A stretch of 64,000 bases of DNA from Okeania sp. SIO2C9 (GTDB taxonomy: Bacteria > Cyanobacteriota > Cyanobacteriia > Cyanobacteriales > Microcoleaceae), in contig NZ_JAAHGO010000017.1 of the NCBI RefSeq assembly GCF_010672455.1, positions 79,126 to 143,125 of the forward strand, given 5' to 3'. The position numbers and the translations under genes were made by a program. The notes under the pieces are model-generated. The model did not search any database. It saw only the letters and a program-made list of their open reading frames with translations, and was not told the DNA's origin. Numbering within the stretch: position 1 is the stretch's first letter; the number at the start of each line of letters is the position of its first letter. This document shows positions 53,015 to 63,387 of this stretch, piece after piece.

Positions 53015-53566
53015 ATGTCGAAAAAAATAAAATTTGCCACTGTTTGGTTGGCTGGATGTTCTGGCTGTCATATGTCGTTTCTCGACTTAGATGAATGGTT
53101 GTTTGAACTGGCGAATCATGTCGAGGTTGTTTATAGTCCGGTTGGCAGCGATATTAAAGAATATCCAGAAAATGTAGATGTTTGTTTAGTGGAAGGAGGT
53201 ATTGCTAATCAGGATAATTTAGAAATAATTTTTGAGGTGAGGAAAAAGACTAAAACTTTAATTTCTTTTGGTGATTGTGCTGTTACTGCAAATGTGCCAG
53301 CTATGCGAAATATGTTGGGTGGTACGAAACCTGTTTTAGAAAGAAGTTATTTAGAGTTGGCAGATGAAAGTAAGCAATTACCAAATGCGCCAGGAATTGT
53401 ACCAGAATTACTTGATAAAGTTCGACCAGTGCATGAAGTTGTTCCAGTGGATATTTTTATGCCTGGATGTCCGCCTTCTGCCGATAGAATTAAGGCAACT
53501 TTAGAACCTTTATTAAAGGGTGAAATGCCAAAAATGGCAGGTCGAGAAATGATTAAGTTTGGGTAA
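53015..53566 (+). CDS. hoxY: NiFe-hydrogenase small subunit HoxY
   Basis: 183 aa with AAAGG upstream. Proximal 4Fe-4S ligands C15 and C18 (WLAGCSGCHMSFLD), C88 (SFGDCAVTAN) and C152 (MPGCPPSADRI). No signal peptide and no medial or distal cluster domain, as usual for cytoplasmic HoxY. It pairs with HoxH. Confidence 0.96.
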   Translation: MSKKIKFATVWLAGCSGCHMSFLDLDEWLFELANHVEVVYSPVGSDIKEYPENVDVCLVEGGIANQDNLEIIFEVRKKTKTLISFGDCAVTANVPAMRNMLGGTKPVLERSYLELADESKQLPNAPGIVPELLDKVRPVHEVVPVDIFMPGCPPSADRIKATLEPLLKGEMPKMAGREMIKFG

Positions 53567-54026
53567 AAGAAGGAAGAAGGAAGAAGGACGAAGGAAGAAG
53601 GAAGAAGGGAAATTATTATTTTTTCCCCAGTGCGAGCGTCTCGCTCGCCTCCTATAATAATTTACTTAGCTGTAATATTAAATAGAATAATCAACATCTT
53701 AAAGAAATAAGAAGGAAGAAGGAAGAAGGAAGAAGGAAGAAGGAAGAAGGAAGAAGGAAGAAGGAAGAAGGGAAATTATTATTTTTTCCCCAGTGCGAGC
53801 GTCTCGCTCGCCTCCTATAATAATTTACTTAGCTGTAATATTAAATAGAATAATCAACATCTTAAAGAAATAAGATCTCAAGAGATGCTGAAACGAAAAA
53901 TTCCTTACCTTTTACCTTCTAAATAATGACAATTTTTAACGCCAACCTACAGATATTTTTTGTTGGGTTGTTCACTGTAAGAGCAAACGGCCGTTTGCCC
54001 CTACCCAACCTACTCAAAAAAAACTG
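53567..54026. repeat. Tandem 163-bp duplication after hoxY
   Basis: GGGAAATTATTATTTTTTCC through CTTAAAGAAATAAG occurs at 53607-53711 and again at 53770-53874, with AGGAAGA heptamers in front of each. Each copy includes GTGCGAGCGTCTCGCTCGCC, a foldback. A GCAAACGGCCGTTTGC palindrome lies at 53983-53998. The second copy may come from recombination between heptamers. Confidence 0.88.
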
Positions 54027-54565
54027 ATGAAAAAACACAAAATAAGTCTGATTTTAACTGTTATATCCTGTGGAATTTTAATACTTTTATCTCTATTAAA
54101 TACTCCCCAGTCTTTAGCTACCCAACAAGCAAGAATTTCTCAGATTATTGATGGAGATACTTTAGAAGTTACCATGTCACAATGTCGAATTCCTTGGGAA
54201 GGAAATTCACAATTATGTCGGCTACAACTTGCCTGTATTGATGGTCCTGAATATGGAGATAATCCTTTTTTTGAGGCTGCCAAAAGTAGACTTGAAACAC
54301 TGATTCCTAGAGGTACAATAGTATTAGTTAGTGATACAGGTAAGAGTAGTCGTAAACGGATAGTTTCAGAAGTATTTAAAGGTAATATTCCATTAATTTA
54401 CAACTGGTAAACGAAGGAAAAGCTTCCCTTTTCTGTAAACATCTAAATGATACTTGTCCTAGTTCAAAAGCTACTTACTTAAATGCTCAAAATTCTGCCA
54501 AACAAGCAGGTTTAGGTATCTGGAATTCTCGAAAACCTTGGCAAAAAGCCCGCGTTTTTAATTAG
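54027..54565 (+). pseudogene. Thermonuclease-like (SNase) gene with one frameshift
   Basis: ATG at 54027: hydrophobic export/TM segment (ISLILTVISCGILILLSLL), then ARISQIIDGDTLEVTMSQCR and LACIDGPEYG of the staphylococcal nuclease fold. The frame breaks at about 54392: after GNIP it reads LIYNW and stops, but one frame over it reads NLQLVNEGKASLFCKHLND, then AKQAGLGIWNSRKPW and ends at 54565. Adding one base restores GNIPINLQLVNEGKA, so a single-base deletion has occurred. It lies between hoxY and hoxH and is unrelated to hydrogenase. Confidence 0.85.
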
Positions 54566-55260
54566 AAGAAAACTGATAAACAAAGTAGAGGTAGCTTTGA
54601 GAAATAAATTTTATAATATTCTCAAAACCTAGTGCCGCTACGCGGAAGTTAAAAGTCGTAGGGGCGTTAACGATAGTTATGCGAAGCAAATTGCATTCGC
54701 CCTCAAAAATATTGATTGGTAAGGCTTTTAGAATTTTGTAACTGGTTAGTTATTTCTGCCATCCTGCACTAGAGTTTAATTTAAGTAAGTTAGGTTTTGT
54801 TTCCTCAAGCAAAACTACTAAAATTACTTTCCTATTTCCTTTTTATCAAGGGCAAATTTTAACGCCAATCTACACATCTTTTTTATTGGGTTGCACTCTC
54901 GCTTAACCCAACCTACTAAAATTACTGTAAGCATTCAACTATTAGCGGTCAGCTCTTCCTTTCCTTCGGAATGCTTCCCTACGGAATGCTACGCAAACAG
55001 CAATAAAAATGAATGAAGCAAGCACTTGCTTAACTTCTACTACATTTTTAAACAAAGAATTGAAGCACAAGAGCAACGAGCTTAAATTGTCTAGTAAAAG
55101 TAATAAAGCTGATAGCTGATAGCTGATAGCTGACCGCTTAATGCTTACAAATTACTTTCCTGTTTCCTTTTCATCACATTAGTTACTTACTCAAAAAAAT
55201 AGCTTTGACAAATTTCCCAAAATTTAGAGATTATTTATTTAGTAAAGGAGAAAATAAACT
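54566..55260. repeat. Intergenic region before hoxH
   Basis: Holds a compound 21-nt-type repeat (54962-54998: a 14-nt partial unit plus a full unit), GTAAGCATTCAAC and TGATAGCTGACCGC arms of the GTAAGCATT element family, and finally AAAGGAG before hoxH. No gene seen. Confidence 0.65.
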
Positions 55261-56688
55261 ATGTCTAAAACAGTAGTCATCGACCCAGTAACTAGAATCG
55301 AAGGTCATGCCAAAATATCAGTAATATTAGATGATGCTGGAGAAGTATCTGACTGTAGATTTCATGTCGTAGAATATCGTGGCTTTGAAAAATTCTGTGA
55401 AGGGCGACCTTTTACAGAAATGGCAGGAATAACAGCTAGAATTTGTGGAATTTGCCCAGTAAGTCATTTATTAGCCTCTGCTAAAACAGGAGATAAAATT
55501 CTCGCGGTGCAAGTTCCTCCCGCGGGAGAAAAATTGCGTCGAATGATGAATTTAGGGCAGTTAACTCAATCCCATGCTTTAAGTTTTTTCCATCTTAGTA
55601 GTCCTGATTTTCTATTAGGTTGGGATAGCGACCCTGCTAAACGAAATGTCTTTGGTTTAATGGAGGAAAATCCAGATTTAGCTAGGGCAGGAATTCGACT
55701 TCGGCAGTTCGGTCAAACAGTGATTGAATTGTTAGGAGCTAAAAAAATTCATGCTGCTTGGGCAGTACCTGGTGGTGTACGTTCTCCTTTATCTGAAGAG
55801 GGACGAGAATGGATAAAAAATCGTCTCCCAGAATCTTTTGAAACTACTAATACTGCGATTAGTTTGTTTAAGGGTTTATTAGACGAACAACTGAAAACTG
55901 AAGCGGAAGTTTTTGGTAAATTTCCATCATTATTTATGGGATTAGTTGGCGCAAATGGTGACTGGGAACATTACGGCGGAAAACTACGGTTTACTGATAG
56001 TGAAGGTAATATTGTTGCTGATAATTTAAGCGAAGATAATTATCAGGAATTTTTAGGGGAAGCGGTGGAAAGTTGGTCTTATTTGAAGTTTCCTTATTAC
56101 AAACCAATGGGTTATCCTGATGGAATTTATCGTGTCGGACCTCTTGCTCGTTTAAATGTTTGTTCTCAGATAGGTACAGAAAAAGCAGACCGAGAATTAA
56201 AGGAAATGCAAGAGCGGGTAGGTGGTGTTTCTACTTCTTCTTTCTTCTATCATTATGCTCGTTTGATAGAAATTATTGCTTGTTTAGAAAGAATTGAAAA
56301 ATTGATAGATGACCCGGATATTGTTTCTCCTCGCACTCGTGCCACTGCTGGTATTAACTGCCTCGAAGGAGTGGGAGTTAGTGAAGCGCCAAGAGGTACT
56401 TTATTCCATCATTACAAAGTAGATGAAAATGGAATTATTCAGAAAGTAAATATGATTATTGCCACTGGTCAAAATAATCTGGCAATGAATCAAACTGTGA
56501 CTCAAATAGCCAAACATTATATTCACAATAATCAAATTCCAGAGGGAATGTTAAACAGGGTTGAAGCAGGTATTCGAGCTTACGATCCTTGTCTGAGTTG
56601 TTCGACTCATGCAGCGGGTAAAATGCCATTACATATTCAATTAATTGCGGCAAATGGCAATATTTTAGATGAGGTTTATCGAAATTAA
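55261..56688 (+). CDS. hoxH: NiFe-hydrogenase large subunit HoxH
   Basis: 475 aa with AAAGGAG upstream. Active-site motifs L1 [10 protein letters not shown] (C62, C65) and L2 DPCLSCSTH (C444, C447, H450) bind the NiFe(CN)2CO centre. The 25 residues after H450 (starting AAGKMPLH) are the C-terminal extension removed by the HoxW protease after nickel insertion. hoxW is not in the window. With HoxY it catalyses reversible H2 oxidation in the cytoplasm. Confidence 0.97.
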   Translation: MSKTVVIDPVTRIEGHAKISVILDDAGEVSDCRFHVVEYRGFEKFCEGRPFTEMAGITARICGICPVSHLLASAKTGDKILAVQVPPAGEKLRRMMNLGQLTQSHALSFFHLSSPDFLLGWDSDPAKRNVFGLMEENPDLARAGIRLRQFGQTVIELLGAKKIHAAWAVPGGVRSPLSEEGREWIKNRLPESFETTNTAISLFKGLLDEQLKTEAEVFGKFPSLFMGLVGANGDWEHYGGKLRFTDSEGNIVADNLSEDNYQEFLGEAVESWSYLKFPYYKPMGYPDGIYRVGPLARLNVCSQIGTEKADRELKEMQERVGGVSTSSFFYHYARLIEIIACLERIEKLIDDPDIVSPRTRATAGINCLEGVGVSEAPRGTLFHHYKVDENGIIQKVNMIIATGQNNLAMNQTVTQIAKHYIHNNQIPEGMLNRVEAGIRAYDPCLSCSTHAAGKMPLHIQLIAANGNILDEVYRN

Positions 56689-58453
56689 AATAAGTCAGAA
56701 GGAAGAGGGAAGAAGCAAGAAGCAAGAAGTCAGAAATCTATCAATATAAAATTAGCATCCTAGAAGTATCAGTAGAGGTGAAAATTTACAACTTCCTATG
56801 GCTAAAAATATCTTACTCTTGATTTTTTATTGAGGGCAAAGATTGATTTCTGACTTTAGCTATACTCACCTTCTTCTTAGATGAAGTTTATTGCAATTAA
56901 AAGAAGTCATAAATCAGAAGGTAAGCATTCAGCTATTAGCTTTCAGCTATCAGCAACAAGACTCTCTCCTTAAAGACAGTGTTTAAATTAATATAGATTT
57001 TAAGGGCAAGGGAGCAAATTTTTCTAGTAGGATAATTAATAAAGCTTTTATCGTCAACTAAAAACAATAGCTGATAGCTGATAGCTGACGGTTGAATGCT
57101 TACATCAGAAGTCAGAAATGTATCAATATAAAATTAACATCCTAGAAGTATCAGTAGAGGTGAAAATTTCCAACTTCATATCGCCAAAAATACAACATAT
57201 TCCTCCCATCAGAAGTACAGAGATTAACAATTAAATATTTGTAGTGCGGGCATCTTGCCCGCGATGGGTATATCTCACGCTTAATGGAATCTGCTGTATC
57301 TTTCTTTTTGTTTTTTATTGAGAGGAAAGATCGATTTCTGACTTTAGCTATACTCACCTTCTTCTTAGATGAAGTTTATTGCAATTAAAAGAAGTCATAA
57401 ATCAGAAGTCAGAAATGTATCAATATAAAATTAACATCCTAGAAGTATCAGTAGAGGTGAAAATTTCCAACTTCATATTGCCAAAAATACAACATATTCC
57501 TCCCATCAGAAGTAGAGAGATTAACAATTAAATATTTATAGTGAGGCAATCTTGCCATCTTCGGGGTATATCTCACGCTTAATGGAATCTGCTGTATCTT
57601 TCTTTTGTAAGCATTTCCTCCGGAATGCTGCGCAAACAGCAGTCAGCTATCAGCTATCAGCTTTATTACCTTTAAGGAGAAAAAACAATTTTATTAAAGC
57701 TTCAGAATACGAATATCTGGTTGAGAATGTAGTAGAAATTAAATGAATGCTTGCTTTATTCATTAGACATCTCCAATAATAAAAAATAAAATAATTATCC
57801 TACAGCAATTATCAATTCTTTCCCCTTTACTCCCTACTCCCTCTTTTCTGGAAATGTCTATTAAAAAGCTGTTTGCGCAGCATGACCTAGGAAGAGCTGA
57901 CCGCTAATAGCTGAATGCTTACTTTCTTTTTTTTTATTGAGAGGAAAGATTGACTTCTGAGTTTAGCTATACTCACCTTATCCTTAGATGCAGTTTATGG
58001 CAATTAAAAGAAGGAATAAGCAAGAAAATTATCAATATAAAATTAGCATCTAAGAAGTATCAGTAGAAGTTAAAAGTTCTAACTTCCTATGGCTAAAAAT
58101 ATCTTACTCTTGATTTTTTATTTAGGGCAAAAATTGACTTCTTACTTCAAATATACTCACCTGATTCGCTGTTAAAATTTTGTCTTTATTCTCTTGACTT
58201 TTTCTTACTAACTATTTTTATACCAAGCGTGAAAAAAGAATGCTATACTTAGGTTAAACTTCAATTATTAAGTAATTAACACAGTTCAATAATGGATAAT
58301 TGATAATGGATAATTGATAATTACCTCTCCCTAAAAGGAAGAGGATTGACAAATAAGGAAAAAATTTATTTTTTTCCCCTTGAAAGGGGAGGCTTTAAAC
58401 CTGAATTATTGAATTATTGAATTATTGAATTATTGAATTATTAATTTTTCGGT
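56689..58453. repeat. Repeat block after hoxH
   Basis: Four diverged copies of a roughly 190-300-bp unit (AGCATCCTAGAAGTATCAGT, ATTGCAATTAAAAGAAGTCA) begin near 56729, 57117, 57413 and 58030. Inserted among them are the composite element 57607-57922 and GTAAGCATTCAGC arms (56931 and about 57062). A CCTCTCCCTAAAAGGAAGAGG hairpin and ATTATTGA tandem units follow near 58322-58440. No credible gene. Confidence 0.75.
57607..57922. mobile_element. Composite GTAAGCA...TGCTTAC element with a 21-nt unit in each arm
   Basis: Homologous to 20322-20572 over its length, including the KASEYEYLVENVVEIK-encoding stretch and an M2 element (57764-57860). The left arm has a 21-nt unit at 57616-57636 (GTAAGCATT^CAGC); the right arm carries an AGGTC-type variant at about 57871-57891. 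Confidence 0.82.
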
Positions 58454-58749
58454 AAAATAACCTTTTTGATAATTAGCACGCCAATTACTGTTAATTATTC
58501 TGATGTTTAATTCTCCCCTACTCCCCTACTCCCCTACTCCCTTACTCCCCTACTCCCCTACTCCCCTACTCAAAAATGAACTATGAAAAAAGAAAATTTA
58601 TATCCAGGCAAAATAACCTTTTTGATAATTAGCACGCCAATTACTGTTAATTATTCTGATGTTTAATTCTCCCCTACTCCCCCACTCCCTTACTCCCCAC
58701 TCCCCTACTCCCGAGAAAAATGAACTATGAAAAAAGAAAATTTATATCT
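58454..58749. repeat. Tandem duplication of the region upstream of the [2Fe-2S] gene
   Basis: AAAATAACCTTTTTGATAAT ... ACTATGAAAAAAGAAAATTT (58454-58604) recurs at 58610-58749. Each copy has CTCCCCTA heptamer-type repeats and the first codons MKKENLY. Only the second copy continues into the gene. Confidence 0.9.
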
Positions 58750-58993
58750 TTGTATGGGTTCAGCTTGTCATCAACTAGGAGTTTATGAAGTATTACCAAA
58801 ACTTCAAAGTATGATTAGCGAATATCACCTAGAAGACAAAATAGAATTAAAAGGTTCATTTTGTTTAGAATCTTGTAGTGATGGAATTGTAATGAAATAC
58901 AAAAACCAAGTATTCATCAAAATAAACCCCGAAAATATTGAGCAAAAATTCCAATCAGAAATCTTACCCACTATTAATAAACCAAAGGAGTAA
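58727..58993 (+). CDS. Thioredoxin-like [2Fe-2S] ferredoxin, 88 aa
   Basis: Cysteines C9, C14, C46 and C50 have the CxxxxC...CxxxC spacing of NuoE/HoxE and thioredoxin-like ferredoxins. From memory, small proteins of this kind accompany [FeFe]-hydrogenase operons (TM1420 of Thermotoga maritima is one). The stop codon at 58991-58993 is 6 nt before the next start, so the two genes are translationally coupled. Probably carries electrons or a redox signal for the hydrogenase. Confidence 0.85.
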   Translation: MKKENLYLCMGSACHQLGVYEVLPKLQSMISEYHLEDKIELKGSFCLESCSDGIVMKYKNQVFIKINPENIEQKFQSEILPTINKPKE

Positions 58994-58999
58994 ATTATT

Positions 59000-59527
59000 T
59001 TGGCTAACGAAAAAAATCTATGGCAAATTCTCTGGGAATATGACCCCAATGGCTTAATTGTTGTTGACACCCAGATGAATATTACTCTAGTTAATCCAGC
59101 ATTTTGTAAAATGTTTAATGTCAATCAAACAGAGATTATTGGTCAACCAGCATCTATAGTTTTAGAAGATTTAGCAGACTTTCAAAAAGTATGGGAAAAA
59201 GATCAAGTAATTCGAGGAAAAGAAAAAAAATATCAACCAGAAAATCAAGCAAATTATGAAGCAGATATTGTATATGTGAAAGAAGTAATTTTTCCCATTC
59301 GCGACCAAAATTTAATTGCTTGTATTATGGTTGATATTACCCATGAATGGCAACGAAAACAAGAAATGATTAATCTGAGAAACGAAACAGTTAGTAAAGT
59401 AAATGAAGTAGTCGATCATCAGATGAAAGTAGTGCAAGAAATTGCTGGTTTATTAGGAGAAACAACTGCAGAAACAAAAGTCAGTTTATTAAAAATCATC
59501 AAAATGGTAAATCAAGAAACTCTCTAA
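59000..59527 (+). CDS. PAS-domain protein with hydrogenase-cluster-type C-terminus, 175 aa
   Basis: TTG start at 59000 with AAGGAG 9 nt upstream, overlapping the preceding stop region. PAS domain at about 8-115 (LWEYDPNGLIVVDTQMNITL, VNPAFCKMFNV, PIRDQNLIACIMVDIT), then a helical tail with VDHQMKVVQEIAGLLGETTA then ETKVSLLKI. I recall this helical tail from PAS proteins beside [FeFe] hydrogenases of clostridia. No kinase domain, so it probably senses redox state or a ligand and acts through its partners. Confidence 0.82.
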   Translation: MANEKNLWQILWEYDPNGLIVVDTQMNITLVNPAFCKMFNVNQTEIIGQPASIVLEDLADFQKVWEKDQVIRGKEKKYQPENQANYEADIVYVKEVIFPIRDQNLIACIMVDITHEWQRKQEMINLRNETVSKVNEVVDHQMKVVQEIAGLLGETTAETKVSLLKIIKMVNQETL

Positions 59528-60086
59528 TAATTAATAATTAATTATTAATAATTAATTATTACCTCTCCTTGAAAAGAATATTCCGTATTTCAAGCCTCCT
59601 TATTGCAGAGGTAGTGATAACTGATAACTGAAATGATACACAGTATCAAATTAGGAGTCAGACATCTAATAACAAAAATTATGTAGCAATATTTTATCAA
59701 ATTGATATACAGCAGTTTCCGAAGTTATGAGGTACATACATTGATACTTTTAGGGAGTAGGGAGTAGGGAGTAGGGAGTAGAGAAGATGGGAATTAGGGT
59801 AGTGAACAAGTAAAAAATATTTACCCTGTCAGTTGTACCGCATTAGTTTGAAATCTGCTGTATATAGCAATCCTAAATCATTTGTGATAATTTGATTAAA
59901 ATAATTGGGTCTAAAACCCCGCCTTTAAGGCGAAATATTTTTGGAGAGTTGCTCAAATACCCGTTACAAAAATAACTTCTGACTTCTGACTTCTGACTTC
60001 GTTAATGCTTCGGTGTTTCTTATTCCCTATTCCCTATTCCCTATTCCCTATTCCCTGTTCTCACAACTCAAATAAGATTGATATAA
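59528..60086. repeat. Intergenic region between PAS and phosphatase genes
   Basis: ATTAATAATTAATT units, a CCTCTCCTTG half repeat, GGGAGTA heptamers (about 59754-59780), CTTCTGA and CCCTATT heptamers, and an ACCCCGCCTTTAAGGCG hairpin (about 59915). No gene seen. Confidence 0.65.
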
Positions 60087-61250
60087 ATGGAAAATTTTTT
60101 AGATATTTACAACTTTAGCCTCAATAAAAAAGGCGAAGAATTATGTGGCGACCAAGTTAAATTCCGCAAAGCCGAAAATAAAACTATTATCGTTTTATCT
60201 GATGGCTTAGGCAGTGGCGTAAAAGCTAATATTCTAGCCACTTTAACCACAGAAATTTTGATTAATATGTTGAATACTGATGATGTTTCTTTAGAAGATG
60301 TAATTGAAACAGTTATTGGTACTTTACCTATTTGTCAAGTTAGAAAAATTGCCTATGCTACCTTTACCGTAATTCAAATTAACTCCAAAAATAATAGCTT
60401 TTTAGTAATTAACTTTGATAACCCTCCCGTTTTATATTTTAAAAAAGGTAAATTAGTTCAGTTACAAAACAAAACCGAAAAAATATTAGATAAAAAAATT
60501 ATTTTCTCTGAAGGAAAACTAGAAAAAGGCGATTTTTTAGGAGCTATTAGTGACGGAGTTTTGTACGCAGGTTTAGGAGTTAGCTTAAATTTTGGTTGGG
60601 GTTGGGATAATATTGCTAAATATATCGAATCTTTATTTATCAATCATACTCATACTGCTAGAAATATTGTTCAAAATGTTATTAAAAAAACTCATAATCT
60701 CTATGGAGGCAAAATTGGTGATGATGCCTCTTTCGTGGGAATTTATGTGAGAAAGAAAAATCCAGTAATGATATTTACAGGTCCGCCCCTAGATGAAAAT
60801 AGAGATTTTGAATATGTCGAAAAATTATTAAATTTTCGCGGTCGAAGAGTTGTTTGTGGCGGAACAACTGGAAATATTGTGGCAAGCTTTCTGGGGGAAA
60901 CTATTGAAATGGATATTACGACGATGACTAAAGAAATGCCACCCATAGGTAAATTAAGTGGAATAGATTTAGTGACCGAAGGAATTTTAACTATTTCCAA
61001 ATGTGCGGATATTTTGAAAAAGTCTAATTGCGATATTGGTAGGTTGCCTTCAGGAAAAAATGGCGCGGTAATGTTGGCAGAAGAAATATTAGAAGCAGAT
61101 TCAATTTTATTTTTAGTAGGACAAAAAATTAATGAATTTTATCAAAACCCTTTATTACCGAAAAATATTTCGATTCGTCGTAATTTAATAGAAGATTTAG
61201 TTCAATATTTGCGGGAAAAACAGAAAGAAGTAACTATAGAATATTGTTGA
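60087..61250 (+). CDS. SpoIIE-type serine phosphatase, hydrogenase-cluster type, 387 aa
   Basis: PP2C/SpoIIE catalytic domain at about 1-225: CGDQVKFRKAENKTIIVLSD with GLGSGVKAN (metal-binding Asp), DFLGAISDGVLYAGLG and GKIGDDASFVGIYV. The C-terminal part (226-387: MIFTGPPLDENRDFEYVEKL, RRVVCGGTTGNIVASFLGET, AEEILEADSILFLVGQKINE) is a second conserved domain without a name I know. No ribosome-binding site visible. Likely dephosphorylates a Ser/Thr target in response to the PAS/ferredoxin proteins upstream; the target is not evident. Confidence 0.85.
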   Translation: MENFLDIYNFSLNKKGEELCGDQVKFRKAENKTIIVLSDGLGSGVKANILATLTTEILINMLNTDDVSLEDVIETVIGTLPICQVRKIAYATFTVIQINSKNNSFLVINFDNPPVLYFKKGKLVQLQNKTEKILDKKIIFSEGKLEKGDFLGAISDGVLYAGLGVSLNFGWGWDNIAKYIESLFINHTHTARNIVQNVIKKTHNLYGGKIGDDASFVGIYVRKKNPVMIFTGPPLDENRDFEYVEKLLNFRGRRVVCGGTTGNIVASFLGETIEMDITTMTKEMPPIGKLSGIDLVTEGILTISKCADILKKSNCDIGRLPSGKNGAVMLAEEILEADSILFLVGQKINEFYQNPLLPKNISIRRNLIEDLVQYLREKQKEVTIEYC

Positions 61251-61976
<726 letters not shown>

Positions 61977-62624
61977 TCAATCACCATACTCAACGTAATA
62001 ACCTACTACTTGATGGTCTTCATTCTTGATTCCGGAGGTGTCATTGATTATGTCATTCCAAGCGTTCTCTATAAAATATCCTAGATGAGCGTAGTCTTCT
62101 TGACCGTAGAAATCATTCGGTTGGTTAGTGGCAAAATTGTTGTAACCAATTTCTTCACCATTATTCCAAAATACTGTACCAGTTTCCGGTCCTGTTACCC
62201 ACTGCCAAACTCCTTCTTCTCCAGCATCAGTTGCACCGATCCATCCACCCCAACTGGTAGTAGTAAAGTTAGAAACTATAAAATCTTGTTCTCCTTGAGA
62301 GGTAATAGTTGCTAGATATCCCCGTGAACCTTTATAAGAGCGAATTTCAGCCATAACTTTTGCTTTAGTCCAAGTCCATTGACGAGAAACAAACTCATAG
62401 CAGTGTCCTGTACCTGAATAACATTCTACTTTTCCTTTCGCTACTTTAACAAAAGATGGTAAGGCAATAGCTGACAATATTGTAATAATTACAACTACTA
62501 CTAACAATTCAATTAAAGTCACTCCCTGATTGTTTGTTTGTTTGTCTGAGCGCTGTAAAAAAAATCTAGATAAATTCTTCATCATTATCTTCATCTCTAA
62601 AATTAAGTCAACAATTTCATTCAA
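61977..62624 (-). CDS. Type IV pilin-like protein fused to a C-type lectin domain
   Basis: Prepilin signal: NNQG^VTLIELLVVVVIITIL with Glu at +5 and a hydrophobic helix, cleaved by prepilin peptidase after Gly. The remainder is a C-type lectin fold: GHCYEFVSRQWTWTKAKVMA, GYLATITSQGEQDFIVSNF, WGGWIGATDAGEEGVWQWVT, YNNFATNQPNDFYGQEDYAH (a QPND carbohydrate-type motif) and WNDI. The frame opens at 62624, but starts at 62585 or 62582 (MMKNLSRFFLQ) are more likely. It would display a lectin on a pilus or pseudopilus. No other pilus genes nearby. Confidence 0.85.
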   Translation of the reverse strand: MNEIVDLILEMKIMMKNLSRFFLQRSDKQTNNQGVTLIELLVVVVIITILSAIALPSFVKVAKGKVECYSGTGHCYEFVSRQWTWTKAKVMAEIRSYKGSRGYLATITSQGEQDFIVSNFTTTSWGGWIGATDAGEEGVWQWVTGPETGTVFWNNGEEIGYNNFATNQPNDFYGQEDYAHLGYFIENAWNDIINDTSGIKNEDHQVVGYYVEYGD

Positions 62625-62786
62625 TAATGACTTGACAAAGCAAATGACTGTGTAGATTTAAAATTCTGGGTAGAGTTGGCAAATACTACACTTAATTTAT
62701 GATTGATGTCACCGATCATGTTGGCTTACTCTACAAAAGATTAGACAAACTTTTTTCTGTTGACGACTGAAAAGCTTGTACTTTAA

Positions 62787-63038
62787 TTAAAGTCCACAAC
62801 GCTGTGGACTTTGAATCCATTCATTACTCATCCAACGGCACTCTCCTCCAACTGCTGGAAGGTGTCCTTTTTTAGGCGCACCCTTAAATGATAGATCGGA
62901 GCAGTGATTCCCATCTGACACACTCACATTTTTCCATCCTACTTTTTCTCCCAACTTATTCAATAGTTTTGGCTTGTACTCATTTATTTTTCCACCCAAA
63001 CTCCGGTAGATGTCAGCTTGTACAGAAAAACCATACAT
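62787..63038 (-). CDS. Unrecognised small ORF following the EACC1-like gene
   Basis: 83 codons (MYGFSVQADIYRSLGGKINE ... CSDLSFKGAPKKGHLPAVGG) overlapping the previous gene by 26 nt, which would suit translational coupling. Four cysteines. No family recognised. Its last codons run through a hairpin at 62789-62812, so the original end may differ. Confidence 0.4.
   Translation of the reverse strand: MYGFSVQADIYRSLGGKINEYKPKLLNKLGEKVGWKNVSVSDGNHCSDLSFKGAPKKGHLPAVGGECRWMSNEWIQSPQRCGL
62789..62812 (-). terminator. Hairpin AAAGTCCACA/TGTGGACTTT
   Basis: A 10-bp stem with loop ACGC (plus strand), followed on the minus strand by TTTAATTAAAG. Suitable as a weak intrinsic terminator of the 63387-62787 gene pair. 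Confidence 0.5.
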
Positions 63039-63387
63039 ATGTCAAAACTTTATTTAAATCTTCTAGGCGACTAATTTCTATATCTATCTCTCTACCATTA
63101 CCTTTAGCCTTAATTTTAATAGTCTTACTATAGAGGTTATTACCTAAATATCTAACTAAAGCTTTGAAGTTTTTAGCATTAATTTCTGTTGTGAGAACTC
63201 CTACTAAAAAACCGCCTATACTTTTAGCGCCAGGTTGGGCTATTTCTATTGGCATTAACTCTGCTTTTTGAACGCCATCAAATTTTTCTATTTCCTGCCG
63301 CATATTCTCGGTATCTGTTTGGAGCTGTCGATCTTCTAATTGTGAGTCAGATAAAGTAATTATTAGTTGAATATTTTCTGCCGACAT
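63013..63387 (-). CDS. EACC1-like (effector-associated constant component 1) protein, 124 aa
   Basis: IQLIITLSDSQLEDRQLQTD, FDGVQKAELMPIEIAQPGAK then SIGGFLVGVLTTEINAKN, LYSKTIKIKAKGNGREIDIE. This matches my memory of the EACC1 family, small proteins that in many bacteria stand next to caspase, CHAT or STAND effectors in predicted conflict systems. No such effector is in the window, unless the unrecognised downstream ORF is its remnant. The C-terminal WFFCTS looks aberrant. Confidence 0.6.
   Translation of the reverse strand: MSAENIQLIITLSDSQLEDRQLQTDTENMRQEIEKFDGVQKAELMPIEIAQPGAKSIGGFLVGVLTTEINAKNFKALVRYLGNNLYSKTIKIKAKGNGREIDIEISRLEDLNKVLTYVWFFCTS

Noticed and set aside
56689-61250. hoxW (HoxH maturation protease)
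   Set aside because: None of the frames after hoxH shows the protease motifs; it must be elsewhere if present.
61977-62624. Target gene of a diversity-generating retroelement (C-type lectin fold)
   Set aside because: No reverse transcriptase or template repeat in the window, and the lectin domain is of the ordinary carbohydrate-type subgroup.
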